Shown: one piece after another, positions 1 to 17,012 of the stretch
Layout of the letters: each line of letters begins with the position of its first letter
Position numbering within the stretch: position 1 is the first letter of the stretch
Source of the DNA: Centroberyx gerrardi
Taxonomy: Eukaryota; Chordata; Actinopteri; Beryciformes; Berycidae
Assembly (NCBI RefSeq): GCF_048128805.1
Contig: NC_136000.1
Location: forward strand, 21,487,446-21,551,445
Direction of reading: 5' to 3'
Length of the DNA: 64,000 nucleotides
The notes under the pieces: generated by a model
Databases searched by the model: none
The model's input: only the letters and a program-made list of their open reading frames with translations
What the model was told of the DNA's origin: nothing
Position numbers and translations under genes: made by a program

Positions 1-933
1 ATGTGGATGCATGTGTGAATATATACGCGTGTGCATGTGTATGTATGCGCGTGCGTGTTTGTTTATGTGTGTGTGCGTGTGTATATGGGTGTGTGGGAGT
101 TTCTCAGAGAAAAGGAAAACTTTGTCATCACTTGTGTGCCAGACTGCTGGCACTGGCGCTATATTTAAGCGCACGCACACAAGCATGCACGCACATACGC
201 ACAGATATACGTACGCTTTCAGTTCAGGCATTTCTGGACTTCTTCCCATCCGCATTACTGAAGCATGAGAATGAAATTGACAGTCTTGGGCTGAAGGATG
301 GCACAGCAGAAACAAACAACTGCTGCCAGCTTCCATGGCAAGTCTCAACGGACAATGGTTTAGGGCAGCCAAATGGCACAGTTGCAATGTCCTTCTCGAG
401 CAATTTCCCCACAAATATTTGCACTCTTCAGTCGTGTTTTTGTCTGTGTGTGTGTGTGTGTGGGTGAATGATGATCTCCGACATGCGTGTCATTACCAGA
501 AAAAAAAAAAAATGGTTGTTTTCAGAATAAACGGAAATCTAATCATGCAGAAAATATTTCACAGTGAAATGACCAGAGAATCATACAAATTTATTATCTG
601 ATGATAATTTTATTGTGAGTTAGGAGAGAAATCCCACTCGGTCTTTTTGCGCGGCCAGTTTTTAAGCTCACATTCTCAATACTGCCGACGTCTTTACAGC
701 ATAGAAAACAGGAGTTGCAGAAAAAAAAAAGAGGAAAAGGTCAAGGAGAGGAAGACAGGAAGACAAAAAGAGCAATATAAGGAAAGAACTCTGTAACCCC
801 TGGGCCTGGCGAGGGCCGAATAAATGGGACTTATCTTGTTTATGTGGGGGAGATAACTAGCATGCTCATCTGGCTGCAGAGAGAGGAAACCTCCGCCATG
901 GCTGTACACTGACACTGTCCGCTGGGGACTGCA

Positions 934-938
<5 letters not shown>

Positions 939-971
<33 letters not shown>
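939..971 (+). repeat. (GT)n microsatellite
   Basis: About 16 uninterrupted GT units. Confidence 0.95.
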
Positions 972-972
<1 letters not shown>

Positions 973-1725
973 ACGTGTGAGCATGACAGCTGGACACACA
1001 CCCTGGCACTGGTTCAATTGTTGAACAAAGGTCCAACTCAACACTTGTCATTCACGTTCACATAATAACATCCATAGGGAACTGTACATGGCTTTTACAT
1101 ATGTGGGAGTGCAGAGCAGAAATTAGAGGAGGTTGTTGTTTACATGTCTGTTTTTATCAGTGTTATTAGAATTTATTGTTAGAATTTAACACTGCAAGAA
1201 TCGACAGCCTTTGCTAGTTAATTTTAGACAGACTTTGCCAGTTGATTTAGCTTATTTCTCTATATATTTCTATTCATTTTAGTGCTGTGTAGCATTGTTT
1301 ATCTCTACCTGAACAGAAATAATATTGCCAGCCGCTCCAACAGAGTCGTCCAACAGAGTTATTTGAAGTGACGGATAGGTATGGATCATGGACTGCCTTG
1401 TAATTAAGAGAGATTGCTATTTTCCCCTCAGAATGGGCTCTCCTATCCTGATCTGTAATTATATGTTGTTCAAACATAGAGGGGAGTGTCCCTGGTTATT
1501 GTGCAGCCTGCTTTATACCAGCCTCTACTAGCTGTCTACACCAGCCTCCACCAACTCTACAAGTGCCAACATTGCTGGTTTTCTATCTTGTCCTTTGGTT
1601 TTTATTTCTTTTTTGAGTCACTTTCGTTAACAATGAAGTGTGTGTGTCCAGTAGGATGTGTGTATCTGCTGTCCTTGTCTCGCCTCTTAGGTGCCTGATG
1701 GAGCATGGCAGGAAAGCAGTGCCTC

Positions 1726-1728
1726 TGT

Positions 1729-1780
<52 letters not shown>

Positions 1781-1794
1781 GTGTGTGTGTGTGT
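1726..1794 (+). repeat. (GT)n microsatellite
   Basis: About 69 bp of GT, with one TTTG and one GC interruption. Confidence 0.95.
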
Positions 1795-3308
1795 AGTTCC
1801 AGGTAGTGCCCCGGTGACCTCAACATAGTGATAGTGACAGTGACGTGGAATAATGATGGATGCCCTGAGAGAGTGAACTAAGGACCCACCTGGATAATGT
1901 TAAAGTGAAAAACTCAGAAACCTTAAACGTTACAAGATGCTGACCTCCTTGTTTAATTAAGTGCAGCGTTGTGCTTTTAAACATTTACTGCCACCCCCGT
2001 GAACTTCACTCTTCCTGCAACACGTTCAATTAAAATTAGCTTAAAAAAAGCCTCCATGAATATTTCAGAAATGCCAGTAGTCATATAGGTCAGCATGGCT
2101 GGAAAATGTGGAGAGGACTGATTGATGTTTTCTCTAAAATTTGGTTATTGTGTGAAAATGGGGATAATCTTGTGCTTAAAGCCAAGGGGCCACATAGGGT
2201 AACATTTGACCCCTGAGAGTAAGTATAGCCCAGGCAGGCTCTGAACCACACACAGAGTATATTTCAGTGTAAAGCTGTGACCCCCTTGTTTTCCAGTAAG
2301 AGGAAATTGTCATGCAATGACCCAGTGACCACACTGGAAACCACTTCCCTCTTTGTTATGATTTTGTATGGCTTAACCGCCTCATTTCCCATGTTCTGGC
2401 CCTCCAGAATACAGTCTACCCCACACATTTTGTCACATCCACATTGCTCTGTTTCTGCCATCTCTGACCTTTCAATGATGTGTTGACAAAGACACCAAAA
2501 GCCTCAAAATTGCAAAATTGCAAAACTTTACAAATGTAGCATCCACAGCGCTCTATGTTTAGTGTCTGAGTGGGTTGTATGTATCCTTCTCATGCTTTTT
2601 AGGAGAGGATCAGACATAGACCTAAGACAAACACTGACATTGTCTAGTTGTTTTTGTTTGCCCAAGTTGTTTCTTTTCGCCAACAATCCCCATAACCTTT
2701 AATTTAGAGCCTTAATTTAACAAATTATATTTGGTGATATATGTAAATGTATGTGCTAAAAGTAAATATAATGGCACTGAATTACAAATTGTGATTATGA
2801 CCAGCCATCCCTAAGCAAAGTCAACATAAACAAAGGTAGAATTGGTCAAGAGGAAAATTCAACACCCCCGCCCTCCCCTCGCCTCCTCAATGCTCCTCAC
2901 ACAGTTTTACTTCATACAAAAACCACTAAAACTTCCACTCCATTGTTTATATGTCAGAAACTATGGTTACATAATTAGGAAAACCCTCCTCGCAGCTCCT
3001 GGTTGATTAGGAATTGACAATTAGATAGTTTTGTGGGGCGCTGAAGAAACACAATCCCCTCTTTATGCTCTAGCTCTGCGGTAACCGACTCAGACCCCGT
3101 ACAAGGATGTGCATTGAAATATATTTTACATTATGAAATCAAGCTCTTTGGGGGGAAAAGAAGTTGAAGCGTTATGTTTTTTTGTAAGTAATGAGAGAAA
3201 GAATGCTGGATGCACAAGCCATACACACAGCACACAGGAGGTTGGTCGGACTATTCTAGAGGGCTGGTACAGTTTGTCCTGGCCATAGAGGTTCAGTGGT
3301 ATGACCCC

Positions 3309-3552
3309 CTTTCCCTCTGATTCTCCCTCTCTCTTCTTCTTCTTCTCTCTCTCGCTCCCTCTCTCTCTCTCCCTCTATCTCTCTCTCTCTCGCTCACTCT
3401 TTCTCTCTCTCATTCCCTTCTCTCCATCTCTCTTTTGAGTCCAGAGCAATTAGAGAGGCAAAGTGGGAAAAGAGGAATGTGTGAGCACGCTTTGTCAGGA
3501 TTGAGAGAAAGAGAGGGAGTAAAAGAGAGAAAGTAAGAGATAAAAAACAGAA

Positions 3553-3586
<34 letters not shown>

Positions 3587-3672
3587 GAGAAGAGACAGGA
3601 GAGGAGAGGAGAGGAGAGAAGAGAAAAGGAGAGGAGAGGAGAGGAGAGGAGAGGAGAGGAGAGGAGAGGAGA
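3309..3672. repeat. Opposed pyrimidine and purine tracts
   Basis: A CT-rich block (3309-3432) is followed by a GA-rich block (3500-3672). The latter ends in a (GGAGA)n pentanucleotide array at 3596-3672. The two blocks are roughly complementary. Confidence 0.85.
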
Positions 3673-4547
3673 AGGCCTGTCTTAATTGGCCTGTGTGGCC
3701 ACGCTGGGCTGTGATGGTCTGGGCTTGCCAAACCCTGTGCCTCAATAGTTGGCCTGGCCTTTCGTGCATCCCGTGCATCCGGCCAACCACAACTAACTCT
3801 AGTGTGCTCTTTGGCAGTTTCTAATGTCAGGCCTGGGAGAGCTGTGCCACCCACATCTACACTCTCCTCCACAGTTCAGGAGGCCTCTCTGATGGGGATG
3901 GATGGGTGGGTTTGGGTTTTTGGTTTATTTGCCTACGCCAATTTAGGTTGAGGTGGCATTTCTGTGCTCTCTCTCTATTATTTTGGTCTCTAACATGATG
4001 CTATAGAGATTTTAAATCCAGATTTTTGCATTGTAGATTTAAATTTGGCAAAAAGTTAAAAATGCACCTACCTAATTTACATGCATGCTTCAGGCAGGAG
4101 AAAAATATGTAATCAAATCTTTTTCAGTTTTCAGTTCTGTCGATGTTTTTAAGAGAATGTTTGAATGACTAAGCAATTAATAAACTTTGATGCCACAATA
4201 GATTAGCATATCAATTTGCATCTATTTTCATGTTTTTTTAGATGCTGTATATCACTGCAATATTAGTCTACAGCTTAAAAGATCTTGACAAGATCTAACC
4301 AACAACACTAAGTTATGCAATCGGAAAAACAAGTAAAAGTCTTGGCACATTATTGCGGCTGGGTTTGGCTTGTTTTGGTTGACATATGTCGTGCCAAATC
4401 CTGCCCTGTCAGGCACAGTGGTGACGTGACGCGCCCCGAGGAGCAGACAGTCCCTGATCTGAAGCTTATCTCATCACCGAGCTCTCAGGAGGCATGTACT
4501 GTATAAACACCTGCAGGGAACAGGCACAGCCCCAGACCTGCTGCTGG

Positions 4548-4549
<2 letters not shown>

Positions 4550-4595
<46 letters not shown>

Positions 4596-4623
4596 GCACA
4601 CACAGACGTTCACAGATACATAT

Positions 4624-4657
<34 letters not shown>

Positions 4658-4749
4658 GCAAGTACAGATGTATGTATGTGTAGGCACAAGAGCACATGCA
4701 AGCAAATGAGCACTCACACCCACACCCATACACACACACACACACGCAC

Positions 4750-4789
<40 letters not shown>

Positions 4790-4793
4790 ACAC
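4550..4793 (+). repeat. Compound (CA)n-(ACAG)n-(CA)n microsatellite
   Basis: CA at 4550-4591, ACAG at 4624-4657 and interrupted CA at 4730-4793. Confidence 0.95.
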
Positions 4794-5820
4794 CTGCCAG
4801 TACCGGAGGTACAAAAGAAGCCTGTGAGACTAAGTATTTTATTGGGGACTAGACTTTCACAACACTGCTGTTAACCAGTTACAGATCTTGATAATGTCAG
4901 GGGTCTCATTACAATAGACTGAGTAAATATACATGGCCAAGCCATTGGGAAACACTAATAATGCACTTGTCAATGAAGGCAAGACAGCTGTAAGCAGAAT
5001 TCAATTGCTGATAGCGACGATGATGTACGAGCGCACGTGTGTGTATGCAAGTGTGTGCATGTTTGTGGGTGTACTTGTGCAAGGCAAGCCACCAGTCATG
5101 CTTCATAAATGAGCTATTTTGGACAGCATACACTTCCAGCTGAGTGTTTTTCTCTCTTGGAGGGGGATGGACTCCTTAGTGGGGCAATAAGGTTTCATGA
5201 CACAGGCAAAGGTAATTGAGCAGTTTATGACCATAAAACACAGGACACAGTGCTCCTCTACAATGGGAGCTTACCAGCTTGTCCCCTTTCCCAGAAGCAA
5301 CACATGTGCATCTCATCATTATATTGTATGATAAAGCCAAAGAAAATGAGATTCCTCTTCTTCTCTACTTCTCAAGTTCAAAGTCTTTGATACCAACATA
5401 AAACAACCACAGAGAGGCTACAATAAACTCTGCTGCACCAAGATAACCCCAGTATCCAAAAAAGAAAAAATCCATTCTGGGAAGAAAGATACCATGCTGT
5501 AATCTGCCCAGTAACAGAGATCTGTGCGTGGGTATGTGTGTGCACGTCAACAATGAAAGGTCGTGCCATTTTAAGAATATGCTTGCGATAATTTGAGACA
5601 TGTCGGTTGTTAAATTTAGCCTCTGAAATGGAGCTTGTGCCAGTAGTTAGCAAGCCACTGGAGGATGGATGGATGGAGGGAGGGATGAATGCGTAGATGT
5701 GTGAGAGGCAGTGAGACTTGGTCAGGCTGAGTGGGAGGACTGAGGAGTTAATGTTGTGTCGGCGACCACTTTGCCACTTTGTGAGTGCTGATTTGCACGT
5801 TGGCACACTTTGCCCATCAC

Positions 5821-5940
5821 AGAGAAAGAGAGAGAGAGAGAGAGAGACAGAGAGAGACAGACGAACAGACAGACAGGCAGGCGGGTAGAGAGAGAGAGAA
5901 AGAGACAGAGAGAGAGACGAACAGACAGGCAGGCAGGCGG

Positions 5941-5983
<43 letters not shown>

Positions 5984-5994
5984 GAGACAGAGAG
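5821..5994 (+). repeat. GA-rich repeat with internal duplication
   Basis: A (GA)n tract in which GACGAACAGACAG..GGCAGGCGGGTAGAGA occurs twice (from about 5861 and 5919), so a longer unit was duplicated inside the microsatellite. Confidence 0.85.
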
Positions 5995-6625
5995 AGAAAG
6001 AGGGGAGGGTGGGTGAGAGCAAGAGGGAGGGTGCTAAAAGCAGCTGGGAGATTCTTTGTAAGGCCGGGAGATGCACTAAATCATTTACACAGCACATAAG
6101 GTTTAAATGATATAAAAAGATTTTCAAAAACGGCCCCTAAGCTCCACACTTTTCCTCGTTTTATTCTCACATTCACTCACACTCGGAAAAAGCGTAAACA
6201 CACATGCGGCCTGCGCATACACACCCAGAGGCAGGCGGGTACACCCGTGAAAAGAGCGGTAAAATGAATCTTTAAGGCATTGTATGTTTGATAAAATGTT
6301 TTTTTTTATTGATATTAAAAATGAAAGTACATGAATTGTGCATTTCGGACGTTCTAGCGTGCAGAGGTTAAATCAATAAAATACACACAGGCTGAGTGAG
6401 CTACTGACATAGAAAAAGTCGCCATTGCTCGGCAAGATATCCCTTCATATTCAGCGAAAAGAAGTGGTTGTCTTTCACGCCATTCAAAAGAACACTAGAG
6501 TAGCCTGTTTGAACATTACAATAGTGAATGAATGCAGTCCTAGCAGGAAAACATAGAATAAAATAGAAAATATAAACTTGTATTGTCACTGTCTGGAAAC
6601 AGGTTTTCCATCAGGGGGAATCTCA

Positions 6626-6626
6626 G

Positions 6627-6670
<44 letters not shown>
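6626..6670 (+). repeat. (TAA)n microsatellite
   Basis: About 15 ATA/TAA units. Confidence 0.95.
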
Positions 6671-7226
6671 TGCACTGCTTTGTTGCACAACTGAAGTGGA
6701 ATATAATCAGAGACAGGACGTAGGCTTGCTAATTGAGATCCCTCTGACGGTTGAGGGGAGAGGACAGAAGGTATAAAGTATCGGCTCGACTCTTCACCGC
6801 AGCACGGTGAGTATCCATTAAGTCTCCATTTCATGGGGTGAAGCGTGACACAACAGAGGAAACTACAATGTGGCACACAATGACCTTGTTTCTGACACGG
6901 GCTTCAGTGGTTTGTCCCACGGAGAGCTGTGTCATTGTGGCCAGGTGACGGGTAACAACCTCAGCCGCCCTCCCGTTACGGGACGATCCCTCACACTCAG
7001 CGACTACTCCACATCTCCCTCAGAGAGCACAGATATTTTCCTGAGTGTTTTGACTGCTTCGCAAATGGTTCAGCGTGGTAGCCCTTCATCAAATACATAA
7101 TGGATGGACGATTGGAAGATTGCGGAGGGGCGACCGGGAGTCTCACAACTCCCCCCTTGCATACAAATGCAGATAGATACTGTATGTATAAGATCTGGGG
7201 CATTGTCTTGTATAAACGCAGGGTCT

Positions 7227-7295
7227 GAGAGAGAGAGAGGACAAACGTGGGTTGAGAGAGTGAGAGAGAGAGTGAGAGAGAGAGAAAGAGAGAGG

Positions 7296-7333
<38 letters not shown>
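7227..7333 (+). repeat. (GA)n microsatellite
   Basis: Interrupted GA tract, purest at 7301-7333. Confidence 0.95.
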
Positions 7334-7336
<3 letters not shown>

Positions 7337-7384
7337 GGAGGACAGTGAGGAGTTGAGCAATGACATGCTCTCTATGATGGACAG

Positions 7385-7408
7385 TGACCTTTTGGTGACC
7401 TTTGACGG
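7385..7408 (-). promoter_or_regulatory. DR5 (RARE-like) plus overlapping DR1 nuclear-receptor site
   Basis: The plus strand reads TGACCT-TTTGG-TGACCT, which on the minus strand is a perfect AGGTCA direct repeat spaced by 5. The second half-site is followed by T and TGACGG, making an imperfect DR1. Confidence 0.4.
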
Positions 7409-7903
7409 CTACTGGCGTCATAGTGACATCATCACCTCCAGTTAGGGCACCCACACAACGACCGATTTAAGTCACATGGAAGCTACCCTGAATCTACAAC
7501 TGACCGGACATTTATGGCCACATGACCCAACCAACACACTACAAAAATCAATGGCACTGGCACATTAACAAAAAAAGGCTCCTTAGAAGATCATAGGACA
7601 CCATGCACAATTACAAAGACATGATTTAATGAAGGACTGATCATTCCCCCGCCATCAATACTAAAGTGGCTTCAAAACATAGTGGGTTGAGTACAATCAA
7701 TGTTGAACAGTTATTTTCCAATATCAAAAAGTCACTCATGGATGCTTTCCTTTTAACAGAAAACCTTGCCAGGCTTCTGAACCTCCATGCAGACCAGCGT
7801 ATTCAGAGTATGTGCCTATTTCTGTGACATAACATGCCTAAGCAATCCAGGCTATGCTGCTGTTAAAATATTAATTTAAAGTAACTATGGCAAACGAAAA
7901 AAG

Positions 7904-7931
7904 AAAAAAAAAAAAAAAAAAAAAAAAAAAA
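7904..7931 (+). repeat. Poly(A) tract
   Basis: 28 uninterrupted A. Confidence 0.95.
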
Positions 7932-8873
7932 GGAAATATTTTTGGTACAAAGCATCTACAAAAAAGCATTACAACTCCAATTGGAAAAAAGAGATCATAC
8001 AAAATAAATCCGTCAGTTGAGCATCAGTGCTACGTATATTATTTGGACCAATTTTTCAAATATATTTTTATAACAAAATAAATAATGCCTTTATACAGTG
8101 CCCTTATTTGTATTTCAACAAACAAACAAAAAAGCTTGGCGGCTCATTACGCAAGATACAGCTCAGACTAAAGGAAAATAACACAACGTCCCTGGAAACT
8201 AATTATATATCTATATTTTTATATATATATATATTCAAGTATTTGTTTTCAGGCAAAAGCATGTGAATACTACTGATATACAATAAAAATAAAATGTTAG
8301 TTGACATTATTGCTGTTTTTTCCCTTTGAATTGAATTTTGTGCCTTTCTTTAGAACTGTAAAATAACATTATAACAATAACCATGGAAACAAAAAAAATG
8401 CCTAACTTGCAAAACAGGAATGTCACGGTACCAGAAACTGACGGGGTTTTTCCTTTTTTTTTTTCATTGAAACATTGATATGAAAAGAAAACAGAAAAAA
8501 AAAAGACAAAATAAAATAGAATCATCGTTATCCCACTCGCTCTGTGTCCATGCCATGTTTCTTCCTGTCGGAGCAGTCTGCAAAGCCACGGCAAACAGGA
8601 AGTACTGTCCCAGAACTGTAGTACTGTCCCAATCCAGGCGGTCCATGGTGTCCCGTTTGTGTCCCCGCACCGCTCCCCGTCTCCGGCGGCCTCAGAGGGA
8701 CGGGAGGAGCGGGGACTGTGGGTCTCAGGTCCCCCCTTGCCGCTTGACGCAGGCAAGCTAGTGATGAGCAGCCGCTAGCACTCGCTGTTAGCCTACATGC
8801 TAACACAGCCCACATCTTCTCTCAGTGACACTTCCCCCTTTTCATTGCCACTGCCAGGAGCTCCCCCATATCC

Positions 8874-9789
8874 TTTATTTTCCTTTTTTTTTTTTAAAGT
8901 CACACTTTCCTTAAAACGGAAAGTTTTAATATTCATTCAAAGAAAAAAAAAACGTGCTTTTCAACCTCTTCTTTGAGTCCATTCCCAAAGCTAGCACCAT
9001 GACATTTTTTTAAGCTACACGTTCATTGTTCATAAAAAAATAGTGCCTTTTTTTTCTTTACTTTGACGTAATCCGTGGCAATGTGCAATTTTGCAGACTC
9101 TTTTCTGCTTTTTGTTTGTGATTAAAAGGTGCTGGAACAGGAATCTAATTTTACAAAATAATTCCTTACAGTGTGGAAGTCCCTTTATAGTTAGAGGTGC
9201 AAACTAATAAGAAAAAGAACTAACAGAGATTTTCTTTTTGCCTCAGGAAAGTGTTGTGGAATGGATTCTTTCATGCAAGCTGCTCTTCACTTTCTGTTGT
9301 CTTCCACAAGGACAAAAAACATTCCGCTGGGTGTCCTCTTGACACTTGCAGGCCATAGATCTCTTTCATCTTCTTTTCTCCCTTTCCTTTTCTCTTTTAC
9401 TTAAGGATCCACCTGAATTGCATTCAGCCGAATTGTTAACTTTTTGTTCATCATTTGTGTTTGTGCCTTTTGTGTCAGTGAATGAAAGAGAGAGGGAGCA
9501 AAAGAGTTGAGACAGGAAGAATGTGAAGGCATGTTTGTGTGCCGGAGGGTGGTGGTGGTGGTGGTGGGGGTGGGGGGGTTCGGGGGGGTGGTGGTGGGGG
9601 GGCATTAGAGAGGGGCAGGGGGTCAAGAAGTAGTAGATGAGAGCAGGGGGAGGGATTGGTGGGCTCGGACAGGGCAGGGGAGGTCAAAGAGGACTGCCAC
9701 AGAAATGACGTCAGAGACAAAGCTATAATCCCCTAGTCTTTTTTTTTCTCCCTCCAAACTCTTGTCTGTGCAAAGGGCTGGCGGCGGGC
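8874..9789 (-). other. igf2: igf2 3'UTR (candidate, end uncertain)
   Basis: Sequence after the igf2 stop with no other gene. An AATAAA on the minus strand (8874-8879) is the first canonical polyadenylation signal I find, giving a UTR of about 0.9 kb. It contains a very C-rich stretch in the mRNA sense (9544-9602) and a CRE-like TGACGTCA at 9706-9713. A longer transcript reaching about 8 kb is possible. Confidence 0.5.
9544..9602 (+). repeat. G-rich (GGT)n tract in the igf2 3'UTR
   Basis: Many runs of 3-7 G separated by T or TT on the plus strand; the igf2 mRNA carries the C-rich complement. Confidence 0.9.
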
Positions 9790-14676
<4,887 letters not shown>

Positions 14677-14799
14677 GTCAGATGGCAGTAGTCAAAACGT
14701 TGGGGGTTATTTGGTTGGAGAGATTGCAGGTGAGTTAGTTTCCCAGTTGGTGAGGCTATAGAGATGATGTGTGAGAGGCTGTCCCAAAGACCAGGCGAC

Positions 14800-14885
14800 A
14801 GGCAAAAGTTCTCAGGGAGAAGTATTATATACCAAAACACGCCCCTTGCCCCCCTACCCCACCCCCCTTGCTCCTCCTCTCCACC
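14800..14885 (-). promoter_or_regulatory. igf2: igf2 proximal promoter with TATA box
   Basis: On the minus strand TATATAATA lies at 14823-14831, about 150 bases before the igf2 ATG. Just upstream (14837-14885) is a GC/CACCC-rich block with a GGGGCGTG motif. The predicted transcription start is near 14800, giving a 5'UTR of roughly 120 nt. Confidence 0.65.
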
Positions 14886-15845
14886 GATGGTACAAAAAAA
14901 AAAAAAAATGGTCCAGCGACGTTTTATGGAAAAGTGCGTAAAGGGAGAAAAAGCGAAGAGAGAGAGGGAGAGAGTGAGAGTCACAAAATATGGAACAATT
15001 CCACGGGCATTTTCCACGTTTACGCACTGTAACCTACAATCACAATGTTTACACACGGGACACAGACTGAACAGGAATGGAAGTAATTCCTCAGACCCCA
15101 AGACAAAATGTCAATGTCTCCGCCCTCCTGTAATTAAGGTTAACATTTAGTGTGGAACGAATCTGGCCAAGGTCTCCGATGGCTCTGCTCTGACTCAAGT
15201 TCGGCATTTGGGGCATGTAGTCACTGGGTTCAAATGCTGCTGAGTGTGTGACACTGAAGTGAAGCTTGAAGATGTTCCCATCACTTATGATGGGCCGGTG
15301 TTGGTCTGAAACTAAGGGTATAGCTGAAGGGAGTATACACCTGGGATGAGCCAACTCATTCTGTCCCAGAGGATGAGCAGATAGAGACATTAATAGATGG
15401 ACTGTGGTACTCAGTGACCAAGGTACAGACATGGATGGTCTCAAAACGCGAGGTCATCATGAGAGCAACATCATATGATGAAGAGAAAGGGGGAGAGGAG
15501 AGAGGGATGGATGGATGAGTGGATGAGGAACAGGTGTGCATGCAGTGAGAACAGGAGCATCAATATTGACAGATGGCACTTGGTTGTTCACACTTAGAAA
15601 ATGACTACAGCCGTTAATACATCATTCATACACTGTGGATCACACATGGACTCACTCTGTCTTTATGCAGATGTAGCCTGAGCATCAATTTCACAATAGT
15701 CTATAGGGTGGCAGAAAATGAGCTGGAAAATCTGATTTTACATATAGGCAAGCACATTCACTTTTTTTTTTTTTTAAATATTGTAACCTTGTATGAGGGT
15801 TCCCTTGTATGAGCATGGCTTCTGCAAAAGGTGCATGTCTTCAGG

Positions 15846-15859
15846 CTGACACCTAGTGG
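15846..15859 (-). promoter_or_regulatory. Second CTCF-like motif (weaker)
   Basis: The minus strand reads CCACTAGGTGTCAG, one mismatch from the CTCF core. It lies about 600 bp from the stronger site and in the same orientation. Confidence 0.25.
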
Positions 15860-16456
15860 CCCTCTGCAGAAGCTCCGTTTGTTTGTCTGGGGCTCCCAGC
15901 AGGTTGGAGAACAATGCACAGGACTGTTGGTCAGGAGCCCAGGCTTGGCCCTCAGGGTGGCACACCGACACTTGTATCTCAATCAAGAACCAACACACCT
16001 CTTACCAGTATGGAGGCCAGCAGGAGCTACAGGTCTGGACTGTACTCCAAAGCAAACCACCTCTGACAAACATTTGATTTGACATGCACACAATTACACA
16101 CTGTTCCTAATTGCCCAAGAAAAATACAGTAGATCCATTTGGTGAATGAGAGAGTAAAACAGAGTGTCTGTACCCTTCATTTCGTTGGTTGTCATATGGC
16201 ACTGTATACTATTTTTTGATGCTGGCAAATAAGGCTACCTGTTTTCAGTGTCTCCATTTCTTCCATCCTCTTGTCCAGAAGTTTATTTTTGTCATTCAAA
16301 TGCTTATTAGCTTGTTTAGTTTTACATCTCATAACGTTGCAAAATAGCCCATTGTGGTTGGAGGCAGGAGGAGAGCATTAAGAAGATTTCCTCCTTTAAT
16401 GGGCTCAGTAGGAATTTGCTGTGATTTCAAGATGAGAACGGCACATCTTACTGGAC

Positions 16457-16474
16457 TGCGCCCTCTTGTGGCAG
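16457..16474 (-). promoter_or_regulatory. CTCF-like motif between th and igf2
   Basis: On the minus strand the sequence reads TGCCACAAGAGGGCGCAG. Its core CCACAAGAGGGCGC matches the CTCF consensus CCASYAGRKGGCRS at all but one position. Binding is inferred from the motif alone. Confidence 0.45.
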
Positions 16475-17012
16475 ACAGATGCATGATCATTATAAAGCCA
16501 GGATTATTATAATGATCCTTTAAAATATATCGTGTGGTCAATTATAATTTAGTGATTTGTGTTAACGTGTCTTGACTGATAAGACATGAGACGAATAGAT
16601 AAGCTTAGAATAAACAATCAATGTGTATTTATTCACAGCAGTTGTGTTTGCAGAGATTAACTGTAGCAGATAGGCCTTGATAGATTATTAAAACATGACA
16701 GCAAAAGTTTATGCTAATTTGTTATTATTTATTATTTGGTAGATTATTTTTACCGAAGCACTACAATTGACAGTTCATTACATGGAGAGTATGTTTTTTT
16801 TTTTAATATTCTTTTTATTATGCATTTACATTGCAAGACGAAAATTGCATAAATCCTGAACAGCAAATAAGAGGTAATACCCAAATACCAGATTCACATA
16901 TTTGGAAAATAAATAAACTCTTTTACACACAAGGAGTAGATTTTTTTTTTAAATAAAATAATTTGTATTATATGATTAAAATATACATTTTATTCTCCAT
17001 TATAACATTACA

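Larger units (their letters stand above)
1..8870. other. Region downstream of igf2, no gene recognised
   Basis: Nearly 9 kb without a recognisable exon. Microsatellites of several types are very dense. Between them are quieter blocks at about 2000-3200 (with ATTAGGAATTGACAATTAG near 3007) and 3900-4500. No mrpl23 or tnnt3 exon, the neighbours in mammals, was recognised. Confidence 0.55.
14886..17012. other. igf2-th intergenic region, no gene
   Basis: About 2.1 kb between the igf2 promoter and the candidate end of th. Insulin (INS) sits here in tetrapods, but I find no LCGSHLVDALYLVC-type B chain or GIVEQCC A chain on either strand. The half near th is AT-rich. Two CTCF-like motifs lie at 15846-15859 and 16457-16474. 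Confidence 0.7.

Noticed and set aside
4474-4814. Long Cys/Val and His/Thr reading frames through CA repeats
   Set aside because: They are translations of (CA)n and (ACAG)n microsatellites, open in several frames at once.
5378-6127. 249-codon minus-strand frame
   Set aside because: More than a third is Ser/Leu from a GA/CT repeat; no splice or promoter signals and no known domain.
15774-15998. Cys-containing minus-strand frame between igf2 and th as an insulin remnant
   Set aside because: Cys spacing and sequence do not match insulin B or A chains, and no GIVEQCC or LCGSHLV-like motif is present.
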